Below, one piece after another: positions 1 through 8,324 of a stretch of DNA of 64,000 nt (positions within the stretch are counted from its first letter, which is position 1; every line of letters begins with the position of its first letter). The DNA is taken from positions 53,200-117,199 of the forward strand of contig JAPHTQ010000023.1 of assembly GCA_026196275.1 (NCBI GenBank). The letters run 5' to 3'. The notes beneath the pieces are model-generated. The model made no database searches. It was not told where the DNA came from and saw only the letters and a program-made list of their open reading frames with translations. Source of the stretch: Gammaproteobacteria bacterium (GTDB taxonomy: Bacteria; Pseudomonadota; Gammaproteobacteria; Thiohalomonadales; Thiohalomonadaceae). A program made the translations under genes and the position numbers.

Positions 1-845
1 ACCTTGAATCGCAACTCAGGGATGTGCGTAAACGTTTTGAGTCAGGACGGGTTGCAGAGGTCGATGTGGCGCGGATCAAGACCAGGCTCTCCGAGGCCCG
101 TTATGAGATGGTTGCTCTGGAGCAGGGGATGAACAATAGTCTCCAACTTCTCGCTACATTACTGGGAGACGATCAGGCACCGACTGTACTGGATGAATTG
201 CCAATGCCGCCTCTTTCATCAGAGACAGGGCCCTCAGCGTGGGTCGAGAAAGCACTCGACAGACACCCCGGCTTGCGCCAGGCGCAAACCGGGGTTCAGG
301 CAGCCGAACAGCGTATCGATATCGCCCGTGGCGAACGTTTGCCACAGCTGCATATGGTTGGCAACAGCCGTTATCTTGAGAGCGGTAGTGGCGAGGGGCA
401 GGATGAGTGGCTGTTAGGTTTGGAGCTTTCAATACCTCTTTTCGACGGATCGGCTCGCCGTGACCGGGTTAGTCAGGCCGTAATTGAAAAACAGGTCGCC
501 CAGTTTGAACTGCAGGAACTGCGTGACACGATTGACTACCAGGTTCGCGTCGCTTATTCCGATGTCACTACGGATGAATTGCAGTTAAGTGTCACAGAAC
601 AGGGCCTGGAAGAAGCCGAAGAGGTCCTGCGTATCGAAAAGCTCCGCTACAGTGCCGGATCAAGCACCATCACGGATCTTCTTGGTGCCGAAGCCGACCT
701 CTGGAATGCCCGTGCCAAACGGACCCAGGCGGCTTATGACGTGATCATCAGCAAGAGCCGTCTGCTCAAGGAGACAGGGCAGATCACCCCGGAGCTTTTT
801 ACACAGACCGGAACCATATTGAATAGTGAGAAGGAAATACGATGA
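1..845 (+). CDS. TolC-family outer-membrane efflux protein (5' end outside window)
   Basis: This is the C-terminal part of an outer-membrane channel protein of the TolC/OEP type. The reading frame is open from base 3 with no start codon before the window edge, so the N-terminus and signal peptide are missing; about 280 residues are present. The protein shows the long alpha-helical, Glu/Arg/Gln-rich segments and the repeated layout of OEP proteins, including an ALDRHPGLRQAQ stretch typical of the second repeat. It would form the outer-membrane duct of a tripartite pump. Its stop overlaps the start of the next gene, an adaptor protein, as ATGA, so the two are almost certainly translated together. 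The downstream ABC genes make it the channel of a YbhGFSR-like exporter. Confidence 0.88.
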   Translation, partial: LESQLRDVRKRFESGRVAEVDVARIKTRLSEARYEMVALEQGMNNSLQLLATLLGDDQAPTVLDELPMPPLSSETGPSAWVEKALDRHPGLRQAQTGVQAAEQRIDIARGERLPQLHMVGNSRYLESGSGEGQDEWLLGLELSIPLFDGSARRDRVSQAVIEKQVAQFELQELRDTIDYQVRVAYSDVTTDELQLSVTEQGLEEAEEVLRIEKLRYSAGSSTITDLLGAEADLWNARAKRTQAAYDVIISKSRLLKETGQITPELFTQTGTILNSEKEIR

Positions 846-1858
846 GACGATATCGCTGGATAATTCCCGTCATTATTCTTCTGCTTGCCGGATTAATCAC
901 GCTGACACTTAAGGTACAGCGCGGTGATCAGACCCCGGAGGGGAAACTCGAGGCTTCCGGAACGATTGAGGTGACGGATGTGCGGGTGGGTTTTCGCATG
1001 CCGGGCACTCTGTTGCAACGGCCGGTTGAAGAAGGTGACAGGGTGGTTAAGGGGCAGCACATCGGCGCACTGGATGATCGGGAAATTCAGGCCAGGATGC
1101 AGGAGGTCGCAGCCGAGGTGCGTGTTGCCAGGGCAACACTGGAAGAGCTTGAAAGCGGATTTCGTCCCGAAGAGATCGCACAGGCAGAAGCGGCAGTGCG
1201 CGAGGCAGAGGTTCAGGCAAGGAACCATGCCTCAGAGGCGAAACGATCCAGGTTCCTATTTGCCGAAGGTGGCGCCAGCCGTGAGCAACGTGATCGTGAC
1301 GTGACCACCGCTCTGGCCTCGGCCTCGAGGCTGCAAGCGGCAAAAGAGAAACTTGAGCTGCTACAGAATGGGCACCGCAAGGAGAAGATCGCTGCTGCAC
1401 GGGCACGCCACGAACAGGCACTGGCCATGATGGAAACGCTACGTGTGACATTGGATGATATGCGGGTGTCCAGTCCCTTCGACGGGGTGGTGCTACGTAC
1501 TCATGCCGAGGTCGGTGAGGTTCTGGCGGCGGCACGTCCGGTGGCAACTATTGCGGATCTATCAAAACCGCGGTTGCGTGTCTATGTTCCGGAGCACCAC
1601 ATCGGACGCATTCGGTTAGGAGCCAACGCCGAGATCATGGTGGATGCTTTTCCTGAGCGACGTTTCCCCGGCAGCGTCAGTTTCATCTCAAGCGAGGCGG
1701 AATTTACCCCCAAGAATGTTCAAACCCGCGAGGAGCGGGTGAAGCTGGTTTTCGCCGTAGACATACAACTGGACAATCCTGACGGGATCCTCAATCCGGG
1801 GATGCCGGCCGATGCCTGGATAGAACTGTACAACGAGAAGGGGGTTGATAATGAATAA
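842..1858 (+). CDS. HlyD-family periplasmic adaptor of the ABC exporter
   Basis: A 338-residue membrane fusion protein that would link the inner-membrane ABC permeases to the TolC-like channel. An N-terminal membrane anchor (about residues 5-24) is followed by a lipoyl/barrel-sandwich half, a long coiled-coil hairpin rich in Ala, Glu and Arg (about 85-190), the second lipoyl half (about 195-230, containing SSPFDGVVLRTHAEVGEV) and a beta-barrel domain. Size and layout match YbhG/EmrA-type adaptors. It starts with ATG at 842 inside the stop of the preceding channel gene. Its end overlaps the next gene by 8 bases. The substrate cannot be read from the sequence. Confidence 0.9.
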   Translation: MRRYRWIIPVIILLLAGLITLTLKVQRGDQTPEGKLEASGTIEVTDVRVGFRMPGTLLQRPVEEGDRVVKGQHIGALDDREIQARMQEVAAEVRVARATLEELESGFRPEEIAQAEAAVREAEVQARNHASEAKRSRFLFAEGGASREQRDRDVTTALASASRLQAAKEKLELLQNGHRKEKIAAARARHEQALAMMETLRVTLDDMRVSSPFDGVVLRTHAEVGEVLAAARPVATIADLSKPRLRVYVPEHHIGRIRLGANAEIMVDAFPERRFPGSVSFISSEAEFTPKNVQTREERVKLVFAVDIQLDNPDGILNPGMPADAWIELYNEKGVDNE

Positions 1859-2267
1859 CGGTAAAGAGACCGCCAAATGGTGGATTTTGGCGATAATTGC
1901 TGTCGCTTTTGGTGTCCTGACGATCAAAAGTGGCGGTGCGGTTCTCTTCTTCGAGGGTGAGGCCCGCGAGGCCGCCGGCGATTATGTACCTTTCGTTCTG
2001 TGGTTCAACTTTGTTGCCGGTTTTGCTTATGTTGCTGCGGGTGTGGGATTCGCCACGCGCTGGTCCTGTGCACCCCGATTGGCAGTGCTCATCGCTGTGG
2101 CGACGCTGGGGGTGTTCGCCGCCTTCGGAATACATGTTATCAACGGCGGTGCCTTTGAGATGCGCACGGTGGCCGCTATGAGTCTTCGCTCCCTTGTGTG
2201 GTTGACGACCGCGGTCCTTGCCTGGCGTTGGGCAAAGTTGTCCTCAGCACAGCAACCGCATTCCTGA
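1851..2267 (+). CDS. small four-helix membrane protein of the exporter operon
   Basis: A 138-residue protein I do not recognise by name. Four hydrophobic stretches (about residues 10-28, 44-66, 75-95 and 108-127) point to an integral inner-membrane protein. The ATG at 1851 is preferred over the TTG two codons upstream because a strong AAGGGGG ribosome site lies just before it. The gene overlaps the adaptor gene by 8 bases and is followed 23 bases later by the HD-GYP gene, so it is a member of the exporter operon. Its role is unknown; it could assist assembly of the pump or sense membrane state, but nothing in the sequence decides this. Confidence 0.75.
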   Translation: MNNGKETAKWWILAIIAVAFGVLTIKSGGAVLFFEGEAREAAGDYVPFVLWFNFVAGFAYVAAGVGFATRWSCAPRLAVLIAVATLGVFAAFGIHVINGGAFEMRTVAAMSLRSLVWLTTAVLAWRWAKLSSAQQPHS

Positions 2268-2290
2268 CAAGCATAGTAAAGGGGCTAATA

Positions 2291-3163
2291 ATGGCCGTCA
2301 GCACAATTGCCCAAAATCGTATTGTACGGAGTCTTGGCAGTTTGCAACGACGTGACAGGCGTCTGTTGTGGGGCTATGGATTGTTGAGCTTGTTGCTGGT
2401 AGTGCTTGCCGAGTGGGGGGCGTTCTATTTTTCCATGGCAGAGTACTTTGGGGTCGAGGTGATAGTGCTGCGTGCGTCTATCTATGTGTTCCTTGCCCTG
2501 ATTCTGTGGGGCACGATACTGAAGATTAATCGTCACCAGATCGCGAACTTGTTGTGGCGTGAACAGGAGCACTTCGAGGCGATCCTCTCCGCCTATGACA
2601 GTGCCATCGCCTTGAAGGACCCCTATACAGGTGGGCACGGCCGACGCGTGGCGGCCTATGCCGCAACGATCGCAGAGGCGATGGGATTGGACGAGAGCAA
2701 GATCGAGCGTATCTACCATGCCGGCTTGCTGCACGATATCGGCAAGCTGGCCACCCCTGATCTTGTCCTGAAAAAACCTCATAAGCTGACCTTTGATGAA
2801 TTCAAGAAAATCCGGGAACACCCGGGTGTGGGCGCTGAAATCATCGAGAAGATCCCCCAACTGCGAAAGCTTGCACCAGCGGTGCGCCATCACCACGAGC
2901 GATTCAATGGTTGTGGTTATCCCCACTCCCTGGCCGCCTTGAGGATCCCGCTGGAGGCCCGGATCATTGCCGTGGCGGATGTGCTGGATGCGATGAGTAG
3001 CGATCGCAGTTATCGCCCCGCCTTGAGCTGGGAGAGGGCGCTGAGCGAAATCCGGCAGATGGCGGGTACTTATTTTGATCCACAGATCGTTGCGATGCTC
3101 TTCGAGGAGCCTTGCCGCTCGGCACTTAACCGATTGCATGAAAAAGCACGGGAGGCGGAATGA
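2291..3163 (+). CDS. membrane HD-GYP cyclic-di-GMP phosphodiesterase
   Basis: A 290-residue protein with two N-terminal membrane helices (about residues 25-45 and 55-75) and a C-terminal HD-GYP domain. Visible catalytic features are HDIGK, an HHERFNG segment leading into the GYP triad (here GCGYP), and ADVLDAM near the end. HD-GYP domains with intact metal ligands hydrolyse cyclic di-GMP. The start at 2291 follows an AAGGGGC ribosome site; an upstream GTG in the same frame overlaps the previous gene and has no such site. The stop overlaps the start of the first ABC ATPase gene as ATGA, so this enzyme is translationally coupled to the exporter. That coupling is unusual and suggests a link between c-di-GMP turnover and pump output, which is inference. 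Confidence 0.88.
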   Translation: MAVSTIAQNRIVRSLGSLQRRDRRLLWGYGLLSLLLVVLAEWGAFYFSMAEYFGVEVIVLRASIYVFLALILWGTILKINRHQIANLLWREQEHFEAILSAYDSAIALKDPYTGGHGRRVAAYAATIAEAMGLDESKIERIYHAGLLHDIGKLATPDLVLKKPHKLTFDEFKKIREHPGVGAEIIEKIPQLRKLAPAVRHHHERFNGCGYPHSLAALRIPLEARIIAVADVLDAMSSDRSYRPALSWERALSEIRQMAGTYFDPQIVAMLFEEPCRSALNRLHEKAREAE

Positions 3164-4083
3164 AAGAGGCCGTAGTTACTCGCGGTCTCGGCCGCTCCTT
3201 TGCTGGGGAATGGGCAGTACGCGGGCTCGATCTGTCCATTCCCTATGGTGAGATTTTCGGCCTGGTTGGTCCTGATGGAGCCGGCAAGACCACAACCCTG
3301 CGTATGCTGGCGGGGGTGCTTGCACAGAGCGAGGGTGAGGCCTTCGTTGCGGGATTCCCGATCAATGGCGGAGAGGAGGAGATCAAGCGCCGCATCGCGT
3401 ATATGTCGCAACGTTTTGGACTCTATGGTGATCTCAGCGTAGAGGAGAATATGTATTTCTACGCCGATCTCTATCAGGTGCCACAGCGTGAGCGGGGAAA
3501 GACCATGGATCGCCTGTTGGGTTTTTCCAATCTCACACCGTTTCGAAAACGCCTGGCACGTAACCTATCGGGCGGGATGAAACAGAAACTGGGTCTGGCC
3601 TGTGCACTCATCCATCAACCTGAAGTGCTGTTTCTCGATGAACCGACCAACGGTGTCGATCCGATATCACGGCGTGATTTCTGGCGAATTCTCTACAACA
3701 TGCTCAAGGAGGGCGTCACTATCGTCGTCTCGACCGCTTATCTGGATGAGGCGGAGCGGTGTGCACGTGTTGGTCTGCTCGATCAAGGTCGTCTGCTTTT
3801 GTGTGATACGCCGCAAAAACTCAAGGCGGGACTTCCCGGACAGATGTACGAGCTGGAGTCGGAAAATGGACGAAAAGCCCGTGAGGTGCTCGCTGAGAAG
3901 CTGGGGCAGCAGCGAGTTGGACTCTTTGGCGGACGTGTTCACCTGGCCACTGATAACGAACAGCAGTTGCAGCAGGCGCTATCATGGCTTGCGGAAGAGG
4001 GAGTCGTGGTGTATGCCTCCCGACGTATCGTGCCGAGTATGGAGGATGTCTTTATTCAGGCGGTTAGCGGGGACAAGGCGTAA
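3160..4083 (+). CDS. ABC exporter ATPase, first nucleotide-binding subunit (YbhF N-half-like)
   Basis: A 307-residue ATP-binding subunit. Walker A is GPDGAGKTT (about residue 37), the signature is LSGGMKQ, Walker B is VLFLDEP, and the switch region reads STAYLDEAER, so the usual switch histidine is replaced by alanine. The same replacement is, to my knowledge, typical of the first half of YbhF/YhiH-type double ATPases. Those proteins carry both ATP-binding halves in one chain, whereas here each half is its own gene. It overlaps the HD-GYP gene upstream (ATGA) and the next ATPase gene by one base. It should pair with the next gene product to power the two ABC-2 permeases. Confidence 0.9.
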   Translation: MKEAVVTRGLGRSFAGEWAVRGLDLSIPYGEIFGLVGPDGAGKTTTLRMLAGVLAQSEGEAFVAGFPINGGEEEIKRRIAYMSQRFGLYGDLSVEENMYFYADLYQVPQRERGKTMDRLLGFSNLTPFRKRLARNLSGGMKQKLGLACALIHQPEVLFLDEPTNGVDPISRRDFWRILYNMLKEGVTIVVSTAYLDEAERCARVGLLDQGRLLLCDTPQKLKAGLPGQMYELESENGRKAREVLAEKLGQQRVGLFGGRVHLATDNEQQLQQALSWLAEEGVVVYASRRIVPSMEDVFIQAVSGDKA

Positions 4084-5009
4084 TGAGTGCGGCGGTGGAT
4101 GTCACTGACTTGACTCGACGTTTCGGCGATTTTGTCGCTGTCGATCACGTCACTCTGAAAGTGGAGCAGGGACGTATTTTCGGCTTTCTTGGCCCCAATG
4201 GGTCGGGTAAGTCGACCACTATCCGCATGCTTACCGGTCTTCTGCAGCCGAGCGAGGGTAGGGGCCAGGTGCTTGGGCTTGATGTAATGACCGAATTTGA
4301 GGCGATCAAGAAGCGCATCGGTTATATGTCGCAAAAATTTTCACTCTACGACGATCTCAGCGTGGAGGAGAATATCGATTTTTTCAGTGGTCTCTACGGG
4401 GTAGAACGTCACCACCGTTCCGAGCGCAAGAAGTGGGTGCTGGAGATGGCCGGCCTGACCCAGATGCGTAGCCATATCACCGCTTCGCTGGCTGGTGGCT
4501 GGAAACAACGTCTTGCCCTGGGTTGTGCCGTGCTTCATGAGCCGCCGATCCTTTTTCTTGATGAACCCACATCAGGCGTGGATCCCATGGCGCGTCGCCT
4601 GTTCTGGGATCTGATCGCCCATATGTCTCACAACGGAACTACGGTTTTCGTCACCACTCATTATATGGACGAAGCAGAGTATTGCGATGAGTTGGCACTG
4701 ATCTACCGTGGTCGTCTAATCGCCCGTGGCGAACCATCCAAACTTAAAAGAGAGTCCCTGTCACGGCAGATCGTGGAGCTGCGCCCACAACGCCCCTATG
4801 CTGCGCTTGAAGCACTTGAATCTGAATCATGGATTCATGATGTTGCACTGTTCGGTGATACGCTTCATGTGACCGTGGAGGATGCAGAGCAGGTTATGCC
4901 GAGACTTGAGACTTTTTTCCAGAAGCAGGGTTTTGGCGAGGTGCCTTCAGAGTTAGTGATGCCTACAATGGAGGATGTGTTCGTTGGTCTGATTGAGGCA
5001 GAAGGTTGA
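4083..5009 (+). CDS. ABC exporter ATPase, second nucleotide-binding subunit (YbhF C-half-like)
   Basis: A 308-residue ATP-binding subunit with Walker A GPNGSGKST, Walker B ILFLDEP and an intact switch histidine in TTHYMDEAE. The signature motif is altered to LAGGWKQ instead of LSGGQ. Together with the preceding ATPase, which has a good signature but no switch histidine, this gives a pair in which one composite ATP site should be competent and the other degenerate. That is a common plan in asymmetric ABC exporters. The ATG overlaps the last base of the previous stop codon, and the stop overlaps the permease start as TGATG. It acts at the inner membrane with the two permeases downstream. Confidence 0.9.
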   Translation: MSAAVDVTDLTRRFGDFVAVDHVTLKVEQGRIFGFLGPNGSGKSTTIRMLTGLLQPSEGRGQVLGLDVMTEFEAIKKRIGYMSQKFSLYDDLSVEENIDFFSGLYGVERHHRSERKKWVLEMAGLTQMRSHITASLAGGWKQRLALGCAVLHEPPILFLDEPTSGVDPMARRLFWDLIAHMSHNGTTVFVTTHYMDEAEYCDELALIYRGRLIARGEPSKLKRESLSRQIVELRPQRPYAALEALESESWIHDVALFGDTLHVTVEDAEQVMPRLETFFQKQGFGEVPSELVMPTMEDVFVGLIEAEG

Positions 5010-6127
5010 TGAGCACGTTATCCGGGCTGCGTCTGTGGGCTATTGTACGAAAGGAGTTTGTACATATCCGTCGTGACCCGCGTAGTTTGGCCATGGCGTT
5101 TTTGATGCCATTGATTCTTCTGGTGCTGTTCGGTTACGCCATCACCATGGATATCAATAACCTGGATTTGGTGGTGGTTGATCACGACAAGAGCAGTGCG
5201 AGTCGTAACTATATCCAGCGCTTTTCCGCTTCGGGCTATTTCACCATTATCGCGTACAGTGATGAAGAGGAGGATGCGCGGCGTTTACTTGATTCTGGTG
5301 ATGCGCACATAGGGTTGATCATCCCACGCCATTTCTCCCGCGATCTTGAATCAAAACAGACGGTGGCGGTACAGGCGCTCTCTGATGGCTCGGATGCCAA
5401 CACCGCCTCTATCGGCCAGGGCTATGTCGAGGGGGTAACGGGCCGTTTCAATGCCGAGTATCTCTCCTCCTTTACTACTCCCCTGCTCGAGAACCGTCTT
5501 CGGGTCTGGTACAACCCGGAGCTGAAAAGTCGATGGTTCATTATCCCCGGCCTGATGGCGGTGATTATGACTGTGATCACAGCTCTTCTCACTTCGCTGA
5601 CCGTTTCCAGGGAGTGGGAGAGCGGCACCATGGAGCAGCTGATCAGTACGCCGGTTCAACCCATTGAGCTTTTGCTGGGAAAAATGTTGCCGTACTTCCT
5701 TATCGGCATGTTCGACATGCTGATTGCCACCGGACTCTCGGTTTGGCTGTTCGGAGTGCCGCTCAGAGGCAGTCTACTGTTTCTTGTCGGCTCGACATCA
5801 TTGTTTCTCTTTGGTGGCCTTGGTCTGGGTATACTTATCTCCACTGTTGCACGCTCACAGCTTGTGGCGAGTCAGGTGGCCATGGTCACTACCTTTATTC
5901 CGGCATTCCTTCTATCGGGTTTTCTCTATTCAATCGAAAATATGCCTCAACCCTTGCAGGTAATCACACACCTGGTTCAGGCACGCTACTTCGTTTCGGT
6001 ATTAAAGGCGATATTTCTCAAGGCAAGTCCTCCGGTCTATCTGCTGGAGGAGTTGCTTTTCCTCACTCTGTTCGCCGTTATCGTAACAACCGTTGCGATA
6101 AGAAAATTCGAGAAGAAAATTCGCTGA
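5009..6127 (+). CDS. ABC-2 type exporter permease (YbhS-like)
   Basis: A 372-residue inner-membrane permease. It has the ABC-2 layout: one N-terminal helix after an RRDPRSLAM motif, a large extracytoplasmic domain (about residues 50-180), then five closely spaced helices, with the conserved ESGTMEQLISTPV segment between them. The ATG at 5009 overlaps the previous stop (TGATG); a TTG one codon upstream is less likely. It should form a heterodimer with the permease encoded next, with which it shares length and motif order. Confidence 0.9.
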   Translation: MSTLSGLRLWAIVRKEFVHIRRDPRSLAMAFLMPLILLVLFGYAITMDINNLDLVVVDHDKSSASRNYIQRFSASGYFTIIAYSDEEEDARRLLDSGDAHIGLIIPRHFSRDLESKQTVAVQALSDGSDANTASIGQGYVEGVTGRFNAEYLSSFTTPLLENRLRVWYNPELKSRWFIIPGLMAVIMTVITALLTSLTVSREWESGTMEQLISTPVQPIELLLGKMLPYFLIGMFDMLIATGLSVWLFGVPLRGSLLFLVGSTSLFLFGGLGLGILISTVARSQLVASQVAMVTTFIPAFLLSGFLYSIENMPQPLQVITHLVQARYFVSVLKAIFLKASPPVYLLEELLFLTLFAVIVTTVAIRKFEKKIR

Positions 6128-6134
6128 GGCATTT

Positions 6135-7241
6135 ATGTGGGAACGTGTTTATCGAATGATGGTAAAGGAATTTCTACAAATGCTTCGCGATCGGCGAATG
6201 AAATTCCTCATCTTTGTCACCCCGGTGATTCAGCTTATCATCTTTGGCTATGCCGCCACGACCGATGTGGATCATATTCGAACTGCCGTCTACGACCTTG
6301 ACAGAAGCGCAGACAGTCGTGCCCTGGTGGATGCCTTTACCGGATCGGGATATTTTCAGCTCAATGCCTGGTTGACGGATGAGGCCCAGGTTGTTGAGCA
6401 GCTGGACCGGGGTAAGGTGATCATGGTGCTGCGTATCGGGCGTGGCTTTAGCGAGGCCCTGCGAAGTGGTAAAACCAACTCCGTGCAGGTGTTGGTCGAT
6501 GGTACCGACTCCAATACGGGAACCCTGGCGATGAGTTACGCCCAGCGTATCATTAGCGAATTTCCGGCTCGCCGGCTTGAACTGCCTGCCCAGGAAGGCG
6601 TTGTAGTACTGCGTAGCCGGGCCTGGTACAACCCCGATCTGAAGAGTCGAAATTTCAACGTCCCCGGGGTGATGGCCCTGATCCTCATGCTCACCTCGCT
6701 GTTACTGACCTCCATGGCGGTGGTGCGTGAACGCGAAATCGGAACACTAGAGCAGCTGATGGTGACGCCGATCCGTCCGATGGAGCTGATTTTGGGGAAG
6801 ACTCTTCCCTTTGTGGTCATCGCCTATATCCAGTTGGTGATGGTCATGATGGTTTCACTCTACTGGTTCGAGGTGCCGATGGTGGGTAATCCCGTGATTC
6901 TCCTTTTCGGTGCCGGCCTTTACCTGATGTCGACGCTGGGAGTGGGGCTATTTATTTCCACTGTTTCCCAGACACAGCAACAGGCGCTGATGTCTTCCTT
7001 TTTCTTTTTCTTCCCGGCGATACTGCTCTCCGGTTTTATGTTTCCCATTGAGAACATGCCGCAAGCGGCGCAGTGGATCACCTATTTCAATCCTTTGCGA
7101 TATTTTCTGGTTGTAGTGCGGGATGTTTTTCTAAAGGGAAATGAATTCCTCGTGCTTTGGCCCCAGTTTGCTGCACAGGCATTGCTCGGTATCAGTCTTC
7201 TGGTTTTGAGTGCATTACGTTTCAGAAAACGCATAACATAA
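6135..7241 (+). CDS. ABC-2 type exporter permease (YbhR-like)
   Basis: A 368-residue permease closely parallel to the preceding one: an RRMKFLIF segment at the first helix, a large outer domain with LVDGTDSNTG, and five C-terminal helices after REIGTLEQLMVTPIRP. It starts 7 bases after the previous stop. With the two ATPases, the adaptor and the TolC-like protein it completes a YbhGFSR-type tripartite exporter. Relatives of this group export drugs or cationic compounds, but the substrate here is not visible from the sequence. Confidence 0.9.
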   Translation: MWERVYRMMVKEFLQMLRDRRMKFLIFVTPVIQLIIFGYAATTDVDHIRTAVYDLDRSADSRALVDAFTGSGYFQLNAWLTDEAQVVEQLDRGKVIMVLRIGRGFSEALRSGKTNSVQVLVDGTDSNTGTLAMSYAQRIISEFPARRLELPAQEGVVVLRSRAWYNPDLKSRNFNVPGVMALILMLTSLLLTSMAVVREREIGTLEQLMVTPIRPMELILGKTLPFVVIAYIQLVMVMMVSLYWFEVPMVGNPVILLFGAGLYLMSTLGVGLFISTVSQTQQQALMSSFFFFFPAILLSGFMFPIENMPQAAQWITYFNPLRYFLVVVRDVFLKGNEFLVLWPQFAAQALLGISLLVLSALRFRKRIT

Positions 7242-7254
7242 GGTTTGTGAAGAA

Positions 7255-8274
7255 ATGAGCTCAATCTCAACAATGTGCTACAGGCTATTGATTGTGCCGA
7301 CTTTTCTTTCTCTTTTTACGCCCCCCCTCTTTGCCGAATCGGATCCACCTGAAACGTTCGTCAGTCTACAAATGGAAAATGACTTTTTTGCCAGCAGCGG
7401 GGATCGTTATTATACCCATGGAACCCAATTGTCGGTCCTGAAGAGGGAGGAGCCACCAGAAGGGTTATCTCGTCTGGCTGAATGGGTCCCCTTTTATGAA
7501 CAAGGGGAGCAGCTCAGCCTGGTTAATTATACGTTTGGACAGAAAATATTCACTCCCGATGAGACCGAAGGGACCTCTGTGGTCGAGGATGACCGGCCCT
7601 ACGCCGGTTATCTCTATGCCAGTGTTGCGGTATTGTCCCAGATTAGCTCAAGCGATCAGGTTGATTATGGGAATATGTTTGATATCACTATTGGTATTGT
7701 GGGTCCCAGTGCGATGGGGGAGCAGGCGCAAACCGGTTTCCACGATCTTGTTGGTATCGACAGCCCAGAGGGGTGGGATAATCAACTCGAGGATGAGCTG
7801 GCGATCGGGCTGTCATATTCCAGATTTTGGCGTCTCGTTCGACCCATCTCACAGGGATTGGAGTTAGGTGTGGCACCTCACATGACCATGGTTGTCGGTA
7901 ATGCCTATACCTATGGGGCTGGTGGTGTGATGTTTCGCCTTGGCGATGGCTTGAAGCGGGATCTCAATCCCCCCAATATTCGTCCCGGCTTCCCAGGTCT
8001 GGCCTATTTTCGCCAAGGTGCCGAACCGAGCTGGTATCTGTTCCTGGGTTTTGAAACCCGCCTGATAGCACGCAATATTTTTCTCGATGGAAATACCTTT
8101 AAAGATAGCCACAGCGTGGAAAAGGAGAACCTTGTCGGCGATATGCAGTTTGGTCTGGTCTATCTGTTTGACCGCTGGCGTCTTTCGTTCAGCAATATGC
8201 TACGCACAAAAGAGTTTACAACCCAGGAGAACAACACCCATTATGGTGCCGTGAATATTACCTACGGCTTTTGA
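7255..8274 (+). CDS. LpxR-family outer-membrane lipid A deacylase
   Basis: A 339-residue secreted protein with a signal peptide (cleavage probably after LFAES, about residue 29) and beta-barrel character ending in aromatic residues (NITYGF). MENDFF and RYYTHG near the N-terminus, DRPYAGYLYA in the middle, and GFHDLVG with GWDNQL match the LpxR (DUF2219) family, in which the Asn-Asp pair and the histidine form the active site. LpxR removes the 3'-acyloxyacyl chain from lipid A at the outer membrane. The gene follows the exporter permease by 13 bases and may be co-transcribed with it. Deacylase activity is inferred from family membership. Confidence 0.82.
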   Translation: MSSISTMCYRLLIVPTFLSLFTPPLFAESDPPETFVSLQMENDFFASSGDRYYTHGTQLSVLKREEPPEGLSRLAEWVPFYEQGEQLSLVNYTFGQKIFTPDETEGTSVVEDDRPYAGYLYASVAVLSQISSSDQVDYGNMFDITIGIVGPSAMGEQAQTGFHDLVGIDSPEGWDNQLEDELAIGLSYSRFWRLVRPISQGLELGVAPHMTMVVGNAYTYGAGGVMFRLGDGLKRDLNPPNIRPGFPGLAYFRQGAEPSWYLFLGFETRLIARNIFLDGNTFKDSHSVEKENLVGDMQFGLVYLFDRWRLSFSNMLRTKEFTTQENNTHYGAVNITYGF

Positions 8275-8324
8275 GCTCCATTATTCTTCAGTCCACCGAA
8301 CTGGCGATAAAAGGGCACAGTTTA

